This document shows positions 46,717-55,017 of a DNA stretch of 64,000 bases, in pieces. Below the pieces are notes generated by a model, which worked only from the letters and a program-made list of their open reading frames with translations, was not told the origin of the DNA and searched no databases. The stretch comes from Flavobacterium terrigena (GTDB lineage: Bacteria; Bacteroidota; Bacteroidia; Flavobacteriales; Flavobacteriaceae), in the NCBI RefSeq assembly GCF_900108955.1, contig NZ_FNYA01000002.1, positions 496,001-560,000 of the forward strand. Direction: 5' to 3'. Every line of letters begins with the position of its first letter. Within the stretch, counting starts at the first letter, position 1. Made by a program: the position numbers and the translations under genes.

Positions 46717-48666
46717 TTATTGTTTTAAAAATTCAAATATTTTATTAGCAATTTCATTTTTTCCATTTTCACTTGTAATATAAGCTTTATCATTTTCATT
46801 AGATAAATATCCTACTTCCAACAAAACAGCTGGACATTTAGAATTTTTAATAATATAAAGATTAGCATCTTTCACTCCACCTTTTGCTAAATTTCTATTT
46901 GAAATATTATCAATTAATTTATTTGCTGTTATTAATGACTTTTCATAAAACTCATTTTGACTAGAAACATATGCATTTACACCATTTTCTTTTATGTTCG
47001 TTGATGCATTTAAATGCAATGAAATCACTAAACTTGGATTAATTTCATTTATTTTATTCACTCTTTCGCTTAAGCTAACAAAACTATCATCTTCACGAAG
47101 TAAAATAATTTTAAAATCTTCGTTAACATTTAATGCTTTAATTTTTTTTGCTAAACTTTCTACTATTTTACTTTCAAGTTCTTCATTAATTTTAGCGCCA
47201 TGATCCTTTCCGCCATGACCTGCATCAATTACTATTATTTTTTGGTTTTTGGTATTTGATTTAGTTTCATAAGCCACGTATGATTTTGCATCCTTATAAT
47301 TCACTCCAATGATTTTAATAGTATCATTACCAAACTTTAAGTGATTATTTTTTAAATGTTTATCGAAATAATCATTGGTATATAAAGTATAATGATAATC
47401 ACTTTTAATTCCCTTTAAATCCCCTCTTCTATACATTCTTGTATAAGTGTGATGCTTAAAATCTGTAGGTTTGTATTTAGATAACTCAGAGTTTTTTATA
47501 GGTGTTTCATTAATTCTTACAGCGATATCATTACTTGAAACTAATTTATTATAAAATTCATTCGTTACCTTTTTTTCATTAATTGCTTCTGGAATAAAAT
47601 CTAAATGAAGTCTTTTTTCTTCTAAAGTTAGCTCTTCATACATTTTATCAATTTTTACCACTTTTTTGCTATCGTCTCTAATTATCACTCTTACATTAGA
47701 ATAGTAACGATCTCTAATTTTATCTTTCTCTGTTATTTCAGTATTTTTTAATTCTGAATTTACATTGATAACTTTCTCCTGCGCTATGATTTCTATACAG
47801 AAAAAATAAATTAATCCAGCAAGAATAGGAACAACAGCAATTTTTTTCAAAACGGCTAATTTTTGCGATGTGTTTTTTGTCATCATAATTAATCTTTTTT
47901 TGGTTACTAAATAATTCAAATTACTGGCCAAGTAAATCGTTTGGTTACAGCTACCTTTTTGTAAAAGTAAATTTTGGTAAAACGGAACATTGTTATATGT
48001 TTTCACAATTTCTTCATCGGCAAGAAATTCGTGATTAAGTTGAATAGCTTTTTTGTATAAAATTAATATTGGGTTGAACCAAAAAATAACTTTTAAAAAC
48101 TCAATAAATAAAATATCTAGTGTATGTTTTTGAGTAACATGAACTAGCTCATGTGTGAATAATTCATTTTCAATATTTCTGTTATAATAGTCATCGAAAT
48201 TGATAAAAATGGAGTTTAAAAAAGTATACGGAAGTGTTTTTTCTTCAACCAAAATCAGATTCGCATTTTTGTATTTTACAACTGGATTAATTTTTGATTT
48301 AATCATTAATTTTTTCCAATTTTTTCCAAATCGCAATAAAAATATAAAACTTATTATTCCATATATACCCCAAATTATAAACGGCAAATAATTTGTAGTT
48401 TCTTGTATAGGAATAACTTTTTCTTGAATAGAATTTTGATCTAATACTGAAGGAATTGAATTAACAATAATGGGTTCAATATTTTTTACAACTGGAATAA
48501 CCTCAATTATTTCAAATGTAAAAAACGGAATTGCTAGTGAAATAAAAATCGAAATCAAAAGATAAAATCGATTGAATTGATGCATTTTTTCACGTTCTAA
48601 AACCAAATGATAGAAACCAAGAAAAACAATTAAACTGATTGTTGATTTTATTAAAAAGTCGATCAT
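46717..48666 (-). CDS. M56 (BlaR1/MecR1-type) membrane metalloprotease fused to N-acetylmuramoyl-L-alanine amidase
   Basis: 649 aa. Residues 1-300 are a BlaR1-like antirepressor module: membrane spans near 5-20, 35-50, 92-112 and 188-203, zinc protease motif HELVH (172-176) and NHEFLADEE (211-219), then a further span at 277-294. Residues 300-470 form an extracytoplasmic linker. Residues 475-649 are an Amidase_3 domain: IVIDAGHGGKDHGA with zinc His484, a Glu ligand in ELESK (probably Glu498), His551 in SLHLNAS and catalytic Glu617 in LLEVGYLSN. In classical BlaR1 the C-terminal part is a penicillin-binding sensor; here it is a wall hydrolase with all expected catalytic residues. Overlaps the BlaI-type repressor gene by four bases. 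Confidence 0.9.
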   Translation of the reverse strand: MIDFLIKSTISLIVFLGFYHLVLEREKMHQFNRFYLLISIFISLAIPFFTFEIIEVIPVVKNIEPIIVNSIPSVLDQNSIQEKVIPIQETTNYLPFIIWGIYGIISFIFLLRFGKNWKKLMIKSKINPVVKYKNANLILVEEKTLPYTFLNSIFINFDDYYNRNIENELFTHELVHVTQKHTLDILFIEFLKVIFWFNPILILYKKAIQLNHEFLADEEIVKTYNNVPFYQNLLLQKGSCNQTIYLASNLNYLVTKKRLIMMTKNTSQKLAVLKKIAVVPILAGLIYFFCIEIIAQEKVINVNSELKNTEITEKDKIRDRYYSNVRVIIRDDSKKVVKIDKMYEELTLEEKRLHLDFIPEAINEKKVTNEFYNKLVSSNDIAVRINETPIKNSELSKYKPTDFKHHTYTRMYRRGDLKGIKSDYHYTLYTNDYFDKHLKNNHLKFGNDTIKIIGVNYKDAKSYVAYETKSNTKNQKIIVIDAGHGGKDHGAKINEELESKIVESLAKKIKALNVNEDFKIILLREDDSFVSLSERVNKINEINPSLVISLHLNASTNIKENGVNAYVSSQNEFYEKSLITANKLIDNISNRNLAKGGVKDANLYIIKNSKCPAVLLEVGYLSNENDKAYITSENGKNEIANKIFEFLKQ

Positions 48667-49034
48667 TTTTTCTTTTTTTGAAGTTCAACGTCAATTATTT
48701 TTTTCAATTCTTCCAATTCAGATTCCGTTAAATTAGTTTCTCGTGTAAAAAAAGAAGCAAATTGTGATGACGAATCATTAAAGAAATTCTTAATTAATCC
48801 GTTCACATGTTTTGAAAAATAGTCGTTTTTTTTCACTAATGGATAATATTCTCTTGAATTACCAAATTCATTATAAGCCACAAATTTTTTATCAATCATT
48901 CGTTTTAAAAGAGTGGCTACTGTTGTGGTTGCTGGTTTAGGTTCTTGATAAGCTTCTAACAAATCTTTCATGAAAGCTTTTTCCAGCTTCCATAGATGTT
49001 CCATCAATTGTTCTTCAGTGTTTGATAACGTCAT
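48663..49034 (-). CDS. BlaI/MecI/CopY family repressor
   Basis: 123-aa winged-helix repressor. MTLSNTEEQLMEHLWKLEKA and KPATTTVATLLKRMIDKKFV match the DNA-binding domain, and the C-terminal half (LKNFFNDSSSQFASFF-like segment, LTESELEELKKIIDVEL) the dimerisation part. In the family the repressor is cleaved or released through the coupled BlaR1 protease. Translationally coupled to the M56-amidase gene by ATGA. Three matching operators lie just upstream, so autorepression is expected. Confidence 0.93.
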   Translation of the reverse strand: MTLSNTEEQLMEHLWKLEKAFMKDLLEAYQEPKPATTTVATLLKRMIDKKFVAYNEFGNSREYYPLVKKNDYFSKHVNGLIKNFFNDSSSQFASFFTRETNLTESELEELKKIIDVELQKKKK

Positions 49035-49038
49035 TTGT

Positions 49039-49099
49039 TCTACGAATTTAGAATTAACTCTACAAATGTAGAATAATATTTTGATTCTACAAACATAGA
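49039..49099 (-). promoter_or_regulatory. Promoter with three BlaI-type operators
   Basis: Operators TCTACGAATTTAGA (49039-49052), TCTACAAATGTAGA (49059-49072, perfect dyad, with the TACA-N2-TGTA core known for BlaI/MecI) and TCTACAAACATAGA (49086-49099). On the minus strand TTTG (49090-49093), 19 bases, TACATTTG (49063-49070) forms a full Bacteroidota promoter; its -33 box lies in the distal operator and its -7 box in the middle one, so bound repressor would block polymerase. Confidence 0.85.
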
Positions 49100-49112
49100 G
49101 CAGTATTTTTAC

Positions 49113-49150
49113 AAAAAAATCCCTAATCTTTCGAAAAGGGATTTCATATT
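49113..49150 (-). terminator. Terminator of the C1q-like gene (direct-repeat copy B)
   Basis: Same hairpin as copy A with two substitutions in 38 bases; minus-strand T tract follows. It lies eight bases past the stop of the C1q-like gene. Confidence 0.8.
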
Positions 49151-49158
49151 ATATATTT

Positions 49159-49824
49159 TTATCTCACTTGGTGAATTGTAAAATAACAGTCTTCTCTATT
49201 TCCAATTAAACCTAAACTTAGCAAACTAGCCACCACATTAAAACTTATAGTATCACCAATAGTTAAACTAACGAGTGTATTTATACTCCTTGAAGGCGGT
49301 GTCGCATTTATTCCTAAAATACCAATATTTGCAAATGAATTTCGATTTACAATCGTGCCGTTTTTTAAAATTACCACACCAAAATCAGTAGCAACTGAAA
49401 TAGCTGAAGTAGCTTTTATTTGAATATTAATTTCATAAATACCATCCTGTTTGACTGTAAAAACTGAAGTTGAAGTATTAAATTCATTATTCAAATCAAA
49501 TTCTTCAAAATCAAATGGAATTATTTTAGTACCAGCTAATAAAGTTAAACTTACATCGCTAGAGCTAACAAAAGCACCTTTAACAAAAGTTTTTAAATGA
49601 CTTTCAATAACTGTCTTAGAAGAAATCCGCTTCACATTTCCAAGATTATCAGTTACTAAAATGGAATCTTTTGCGGCAGTATTATTAGTAGTTGTATTTG
49701 ATGTCCTGACTCTTAAAGTGCCATTTACATCTAAATCAGCAGTCGGTGTAGTTGTCCCAACTCCAACCTGACTAAAGACATTTGTTACAAAAAAAACAAG
49801 ACTAAGGTGAAGTAGCTTTTTCAT
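49159..49824 (-). CDS. Secreted C1q/TNF-like jelly-roll protein
   Basis: 221 aa. Signal peptide MKKLLHLSLVFFVTNVFSQ, then VGVGTTTPTADLDVNGTLRV, the short N-terminal motif common to Bacteroidota surface and tail-fibre-like proteins. The C-terminal part (FTVKQDGIYEINIQIKATSA, GVVILKNGTIVNRNSF, SLTIGDTISFNVVASL, CYFTIHQV) follows the strand pattern of C1q-like domains. Probably a trimeric extracellular protein; partner unknown. An AT-only inverted repeat lies just before the start (49832-49857). Confidence 0.82.
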   Translation of the reverse strand: MKKLLHLSLVFFVTNVFSQVGVGTTTPTADLDVNGTLRVRTSNTTTNNTAAKDSILVTDNLGNVKRISSKTVIESHLKTFVKGAFVSSSDVSLTLLAGTKIIPFDFEEFDLNNEFNTSTSVFTVKQDGIYEINIQIKATSAISVATDFGVVILKNGTIVNRNSFANIGILGINATPPSRSINTLVSLTIGDTISFNVVASLLSLGLIGNREDCYFTIHQVR

Positions 49825-49831
49825 AAACTTA

Positions 49832-49857
49832 TATTTTTATTAAAATTAATAAAAATA
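49832..49857 (-). repeat. AT-only perfect inverted repeat in the 5' region of the C1q-like gene
   Basis: TATTTTTATT and AATAAAAATA are ten-base complements around AAAATT. May be an mRNA hairpin or a protein site; in such AT-rich DNA chance is also possible. Confidence 0.4.
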
Positions 49858-49861
49858 TATC

Positions 49862-49912
49862 AAAAAATCCCTACAAAAAGTTAATTTTATTTTAACATTC
49901 TGTAAGGATTTT
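49862..49912 (-). terminator. Terminator of ahcY
   Basis: AAAATCC / GGATTTT arms extended by CTACA / TGTA; on the minus strand a run of T follows the second arm. Confidence 0.65.
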
Positions 49913-49933
49913 GTTACTTATATAAAATACTAA

Positions 49934-51250
49934 TTAGTATCTGTAGTATTCTGGTTTAAATGGTCCAGCAACTTCAACTCCAATATATGCAGCTTGATCG
50001 TCACGTAACGTTTCTAACTCAACACCCAATTTCGCTAAGTGTAAAGCAGCAACTTTTTCATCTAAATGCTTAGGCAACATGTAAACTTCATTCTTGTAGT
50101 TTGCACTGTTTGCCCATAACTCTAACTGTGCTAAAGTTTGGTTAGTAAACGAGTTACTCATTACAAAACTTGGATGACCTGTAGCACAACCTAAGTTTAC
50201 TAAACGTCCTTCAGCTAAAATGATAACTTCTTTTCCGTTTACTGTATAAATATCAACTTGTGGTTTAACTTCGTTTTTAGTGTGACCAAAGTTTGTGTTT
50301 AACCAAGCCATATCAATTTCATTATCGAAGTGACCGATATTACAAACGATAGCTTTATCTTTCATCGCTTCGAAGTGACGACCTAAAACGATGTCCTTGT
50401 TACCAGTTGTAGTGATGATAATATCAGCATTTGAAACTACTGTATCTAATTTCTTAACTTCGAAACCGTCCATTGCAGCTTGTAAAGCACAAATTGGGTC
50501 AATTTCAGTTACAGTTACAATAGAACCAGCTCCACGGAAAGAAGCTGCAGTACCTTTACCAACATCTCCATAACCACAAACTACTACTCTTTTACCTGCT
50601 AACATTACGTCAGTTGCTCTACGAACTGCATCTACTGCAGATTCTTTACAACCGTATTTGTTATCAAATTTAGATTTAGTAACCGAATCATTTACGTTGA
50701 TAGCTGGCATATATAAAGTTCCTGCTTTCATTCTTTCGTATAAACGGTGAACTCCAGTTGTAGTTTCTTCAGATAAACCTTTGATTCCTTTTACTAATTC
50801 AGTGTATTTATCAAACACTAAGTTTGTTAAATCTCCACCATCATCTAAAATCATATTTAATGGCGCACGTTCTTCACCGAAAAATAACGTTTGCTCAATA
50901 CACCAATCAAATTCTTCTTCATTCATACCTTTCCAAGCATAAACTGGAATTCCAGCAGCAGCAATTGCAGCAGCAGCGTGATCTTGAGTTGAGAAAATAT
51001 TACAAGAAGACCAAGTAACATCTGCACCTAAAGCTACTAATGTTTCAATTAAAACAGCAGTTTGAATTGTCATGTGTAAACATCCAGCAATACGAGCACC
51101 TTTTAAAGGTTGGCTTGCACCAAACTCTTCTCTAAGCGCCATTAATCCTGGCATTTCAGCTTCAGCTAATAAAATTTCTTTTCTTCCCCATGCTGCTAAA
51201 GAAATATCTTTAACTTTGTATGGTACGTAAGGAATTGTTGTTGTACTCAT
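49934..51250 (-). CDS. ahcY: Adenosylhomocysteinase
   Basis: Hydrolyses S-adenosylhomocysteine to adenosine and homocysteine, restoring methylation capacity. NAD-binding Rossmann motif [19 protein letters not shown], substrate-site segments [41 protein letters not shown] and [14 protein letters not shown], and the C-terminal PEYYRY. 438 aa, without the extra insertion of some bacterial types. A -7-like TACCTTTG is on the minus strand at 51284-51291. Confidence 0.97.
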   Translation of the reverse strand: MSTTTIPYVPYKVKDISLAAWGRKEILLAEAEMPGLMALREEFGASQPLKGARIAGCLHMTIQTAVLIETLVALGADVTWSSCNIFSTQDHAAAAIAAAGIPVYAWKGMNEEEFDWCIEQTLFFGEERAPLNMILDDGGDLTNLVFDKYTELVKGIKGLSEETTTGVHRLYERMKAGTLYMPAINVNDSVTKSKFDNKYGCKESAVDAVRRATDVMLAGKRVVVCGYGDVGKGTAASFRGAGSIVTVTEIDPICALQAAMDGFEVKKLDTVVSNADIIITTTGNKDIVLGRHFEAMKDKAIVCNIGHFDNEIDMAWLNTNFGHTKNEVKPQVDIYTVNGKEVIILAEGRLVNLGCATGHPSFVMSNSFTNQTLAQLELWANSANYKNEVYMLPKHLDEKVAALHLAKLGVELETLRDDQAAYIGVEVAGPFKPEYYRY

Positions 51251-51398
51251 TATAATTTGTATATTTATTTAAATTTAAGTCCGCAAAGGTACAACATAAG
51301 TTTTTAATTTAGAAATAAATTATAGACATTTATGTTTTGTTTAAATAGCTAAACAACTGAATTACAATTGTATAAAATTTTTCAAACCTGAAAGAAAC

Positions 51399-52118
51399 AT
51401 GCCTTTTTATAAAGAAATTAACATTAAGTCAAATACCATAGCCTATTTTTGGAAAATTTCCGAAGATTTAGATTGGTTTTTTGAGAATGCACAACTTAAT
51501 GAAAAGTCAATTTCTCGCTTGGAAACCATGAGTTCAATAGAACACAAAAAAGGGTTTTTAGCGGTTCGAATGTTATTGCAACATGTTGGTTTTACTGATT
51601 TTGATTTGTTTTATGATGAATTTGGAAAACCACATCTTAAGATGGAAGATGGAAGATGGAAGGTGGAAGAAAACGAGACTTCAAACTCCCAGCTTCAAAA
51701 CCCCAGCTCCCAGCTCCCAGCTTCTGACTCTATACACATCTCCATTTCTCATTCTCATGAGTTTTCTTGTATTTGTATCAGTAATCAATGTATTGGAATT
51801 GATTTAGAAAAACGAAAAGAAAAAACCTTGAAAATTGCACCTCGATTTATGAACATTTCACATTTAGAAAACCTTTCTGAATCGGATAAAATTGCAAAAT
51901 CTACGGTCGTTTGGGGAGTTAAAGAAAGTGTTTTTAAAGTAAAAAACGAGAAAGGAATTAGCTTTCCAAATCACATTTCCGAATCGCCATTTCAATTAGA
52001 AGACAAAAAAGGAAAAGCGCAATTGCATTTTAATAACATTACCGAAGAATTTCAATTTGAGTTTGATTTTGTAGACGATTATGTTTTCGTTTGTGTTTTG
52101 AATTGTTCCGAAAAGTAA
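51399..52118 (+). CDS. 4'-phosphopantetheinyl transferase superfamily protein with repeat-derived insert
   Basis: Transfers phosphopantetheine from CoA to acyl or peptidyl carrier proteins. The Mg-binding GIDLE (in CIGIDLEKRKEK) and the WGVKESVFK motif are intact; ISISHSH precedes them. Between DEFGKPHL and the SISHSH strand, where most homologues have only a few residues, lie about 30 residues encoded by heptamer repeats (see 51641-51725). The frame stays open through them, so the protein is probably made. 239 aa. Followed by the GGGP synthase gene after 46 bases. Confidence 0.9.
   Translation: MPFYKEINIKSNTIAYFWKISEDLDWFFENAQLNEKSISRLETMSSIEHKKGFLAVRMLLQHVGFTDFDLFYDEFGKPHLKMEDGRWKVEENETSNSQLQNPSSQLPASDSIHISISHSHEFSCICISNQCIGIDLEKRKEKTLKIAPRFMNISHLENLSESDKIAKSTVVWGVKESVFKVKNEKGISFPNHISESPFQLEDKKGKAQLHFNNITEEFQFEFDFVDDYVFVCVLNCSEK
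51641..51725 (+). repeat. Two blocks of seven-base tandem repeats inside a coding gene
   Basis: About four units of GATGGAA (51641-51668, last unit GGTGGAA), then after 20 bases about four units of CCCAGCT (51688-51725, interrupted by CAAAAC). Neither unit is a multiple of three, yet the reading frame survives. The style matches intergenic repeats in this group, for instance the GAAGT-rich piece at 63424-63459. Confidence 0.8.
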
Positions 52119-52164
52119 TAACAAATTAAAATCTTTACTTTATAATCCTTACTTTCGCATAGCA

Positions 52165-52881
52165 ATGAAAAACATCTACCAAAATATTTTAGTCGCCAAA
52201 CAAGTAAACGAAAAATTGTTGGCTATTTTGATTGATCCTGACAAAACGAAAGTCGAGGAAATTGAAAATATATCTCAAAAAATCAATCAATCACCAGCTA
52301 CACATATTTTTATAGGCGGTAGTATTGTAGAACAAATTTGCATCGATAGCTTAATTATCGAAATCAAAAAACATTGCCACTTACCTATTCTTATTTTTCC
52401 AGGACATCCATCGCAAATTTCAAATGAAGCCGACGGAATTTTGTTTTTAAGTTTACTTTCTGGCAGAAATCCGGATTATTTAATAGAGCATCATATTAAT
52501 TCTGTGGATATTTTAACCAATTCGACTTTGGAAATTATTTCGACAGGTTACATTTTAATTGATGGCGGAAATGAAACGGCTGTGCAACGCGTAAGTCAAA
52601 CTTTACCTATTGAAAACACCAATATCGAATTGGCCTACAAAACCGCAAAAGCAGGCGAATATTTAGGTAAAAAACTAATTTATTTAGAAGCTGGAAGTGG
52701 CGCTAATCATCATGTTTCATTAGAAATGGTTGCATTTGTTTCTAAAAATATTTCAATCCCTTTAATTGTTGGCGGTGGCATTCGAAACTTATCTAAAATT
52801 GAAGAAATTTTTAAAGCTGGTGCTGATATTGTTGTGATTGGAACCGCATTTGAAAACGATAGTAATTTCTTTAACAACTAA
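52165..52881 (+). CDS. Geranylgeranylglyceryl phosphate synthase family (GGGPS/PcrB-like)
   Basis: TIM-barrel prenyltransferase that joins a polyprenyl diphosphate to glycerol-1-phosphate. LLAILIDPDKTKVEE at the N terminus carries the phosphate/Mg region; THIFIGGS, PILIFPGHPSQIS, FLSLLSGRNPDYLI, YLEAGSGANHHV and VGGGIRNLSKI follow the family order. 238 aa. In archaea the reaction builds membrane ether lipids; Bacteroidota homologues exist, with product length not readable here. pnuC follows after one base. Confidence 0.92.
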   Translation: MKNIYQNILVAKQVNEKLLAILIDPDKTKVEEIENISQKINQSPATHIFIGGSIVEQICIDSLIIEIKKHCHLPILIFPGHPSQISNEADGILFLSLLSGRNPDYLIEHHINSVDILTNSTLEIISTGYILIDGGNETAVQRVSQTLPIENTNIELAYKTAKAGEYLGKKLIYLEAGSGANHHVSLEMVAFVSKNISIPLIVGGGIRNLSKIEEIFKAGADIVVIGTAFENDSNFFNN

Positions 52882-52882
52882 C

Positions 52883-53488
52883 ATGATTGAGATTATTACA
52901 AATCAATATAAGGACATTCCTAATTGGCAAATTGCTATAGAAATTATCGTTTTTATATTTGGTATTTTAAGTGTGTATTTTGCAAAAAAAGAAAACATTT
53001 TAGTGTATCCAACTGGAATAATTGCAACAGTATTATCTATTTATATTATGTTCAATGCAAAATATTTTGCCGATATGAGCATAAATATTTATTATTCTAT
53101 AATGAGCATCTATGGTTGGTATCAGTGGAAAAAAACAACAAACGGCGAAACACTTACCATATCGAGAACCAACAATAAAGAGAAAGTCATTGGTGTCATT
53201 CTATTTATTATCACAGCTATTGTTTGTGTTTTTATATATCAATTTTTCGATTACAAACTACAGACTAACAATTATTTAGATATTTTTACTACTTCTTTAT
53301 TCTTTACAGCCATGTGGTATATGGCTCGCAAAAAAATTGAAAATTGGACACTTTGGATTATTGGCGATGCCATTTGTGTTTATATATTTTTCGACAGACA
53401 ACTTTACATTATTGCCGTTCAATACATAATTTTTACTATTTTAGCCATCTCAGCGTATATAGAATGGAAAAAATATTTAGCGAAATAG
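52883..53488 (+). CDS. pnuC: Nicotinamide ribonucleoside/mononucleotide transporter PnuC
   Basis: Seven-span vitamin permease of about 201 aa. Start at 52883 (MIEIITNQYKDIPNWQIAIE), because the upstream frame overlaps the previous gene. Family motifs are YPTGIIATVLSIYIM, YYSIMSIYGWYQWKK, FFTAMWYMARKKIENW and WIIGDAICVYIF. No adjacent ribosylnicotinamide kinase is seen. Its end overlaps the next gene by 25 bases. Confidence 0.93.
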   Translation: MIEIITNQYKDIPNWQIAIEIIVFIFGILSVYFAKKENILVYPTGIIATVLSIYIMFNAKYFADMSINIYYSIMSIYGWYQWKKTTNGETLTISRTNNKEKVIGVILFIITAIVCVFIYQFFDYKLQTNNYLDIFTTSLFFTAMWYMARKKIENWTLWIIGDAICVYIFFDRQLYIIAVQYIIFTILAISAYIEWKKYLAK

Positions 53489-55017
53489 ATTTACAACAAA
53501 TTGTTACACGCGGAAATTCTCTTGAAAAAATCATGCAACAATTGCATTATTTTAAAAACGGAATTCCGAATATTAACTTATATAAAATTGCATCAATAAA
53601 TGATGGGATTTTTCAATTTTCTGAAGTTGAAGTTGAAAATTTTTGCACGTATTTCGATAAACACAAAGACAAGTATTCTATTGAAAAATTTGTTCCTGCA
53701 AGTGGCGCTGCAACAAGAATGTTTAAATCGTTAAATGAATTTTTACATAATTTCAATCCAGAGAAAGACACTATAAATTCTTACGTAAACCTTAATAAAG
53801 ACAGAGATTTAAATTTATTTATTGTAGGTTTAAGATGTTTTCCTTTTTACAATGAATTGAAAGAAAAAACAAAAGCTATTTTTACAGATTATCCGAGTTA
53901 TAATTCTGACCAAAAAGTGTATGCGATTGTAAAAACATTATTAACGGAAGAAGGTTTAAATTTCGCTAATAAACCAAAAGGAATTTTACCATTTCATATT
54001 CAAAATAATAAAATTTTAACACCAATTGACGAACATGTTTTCGAAACTGATTTTTACAAAAATCCAAATCAGAAATCGAAAATTCATTTCACTGTTACCA
54101 AAGAATTTGAAAAAGATTTTTTAGAAATCACCAATAAATATGATAATTTAGAAATTTCATTTTCTTACCAAAATGAAACTTCAGATACAATTGCAGTAAA
54201 CGCAGACAATACGCCTTTTAGAATTTCTGAAAACGAATTGTTTTTTCGCCCTGGCGGGCACGGCGCATTGATTGAAAATTTAAATCAACTACAATCAGAT
54301 GTGGTTTTTATTAAAAATATTGACAATGTTTCGCAAAATAATCGTGAGATGATTTTAAATCACAAAAAATTATTAGGCGGAATTCTTATTTATACCAAAC
54401 GACAAGTTGAAATTTCATTGAAAAAATTATTGAACAATGAAGTTGACGAAAATAACATTAAAGAAATTATTGATTTTGTAGAAACAAAAATGTCTTTTCC
54501 TTTGCCAGATGAATTCAAAATGTTTCAATTCAATTATCAAAAAGAGTATTTAATTAAGATTTTGAACAGACCAATTCGTGTTTGTGGAATGGTTAAAAAT
54601 GAAGGGGAACCTGGTGGTGGACCGTTTTGGGTCCAAGACGAAAAAGGCAGATATAACTTACAGATTGTAGAATCGTCTCAAGTTGATTTAAACAATGAAA
54701 ATCAGCGCACCATTTTCAAAAATTCTACTCATTTCAATCCTGTTGATATCGTTTGTAGCATCAAAGATTACGAAGGAAAAAAATTCGATTTAACTAAATT
54801 CATAGACGAAAAAGCGGCATTTATTACGGAAAAAACCAAAAACGGAAAACCAATAAAAGCTTTTGAATTACCTGGATTATGGAATGGTGCTATGGCAAAA
54901 TGGACGACGATTTTTGTAGAAGTTCCAATTGAAACGTTCAATCCAGTAAAAAAAGTAAACGATTTATTGAAACCTGCACATCAACCTAGTAATTTAGATA
55001 CCAATTCTGCATTCTAA
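53464..55017 (+). CDS. DUF4301 family protein
   Basis: 517 aa, no signal peptide. Start at 53464 (MEKIFSEIDLQQIVTRGNSL), inside the pnuC end. Recognisable blocks: KFVPASGAATRMFKSLNEF, FRPGGHGALIENLNQLQSDV, GMVKNEGEPGGGPFWVQDE and ELPGLWNGAMAKWTTIFVEV. The first resembles the GXGTRM loop of sugar nucleotidyltransferases, and the GGHGALIENLN block the UDP-sugar pyrophosphorylase substrate loop, so a nucleotide-transferring activity is an inference. Function is otherwise unknown. One-base overlap with arfB. Confidence 0.85.
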   Translation: MEKIFSEIDLQQIVTRGNSLEKIMQQLHYFKNGIPNINLYKIASINDGIFQFSEVEVENFCTYFDKHKDKYSIEKFVPASGAATRMFKSLNEFLHNFNPEKDTINSYVNLNKDRDLNLFIVGLRCFPFYNELKEKTKAIFTDYPSYNSDQKVYAIVKTLLTEEGLNFANKPKGILPFHIQNNKILTPIDEHVFETDFYKNPNQKSKIHFTVTKEFEKDFLEITNKYDNLEISFSYQNETSDTIAVNADNTPFRISENELFFRPGGHGALIENLNQLQSDVVFIKNIDNVSQNNREMILNHKKLLGGILIYTKRQVEISLKKLLNNEVDENNIKEIIDFVETKMSFPLPDEFKMFQFNYQKEYLIKILNRPIRVCGMVKNEGEPGGGPFWVQDEKGRYNLQIVESSQVDLNNENQRTIFKNSTHFNPVDIVCSIKDYEGKKFDLTKFIDEKAAFITEKTKNGKPIKAFELPGLWNGAMAKWTTIFVEVPIETFNPVKKVNDLLKPAHQPSNLDTNSAF

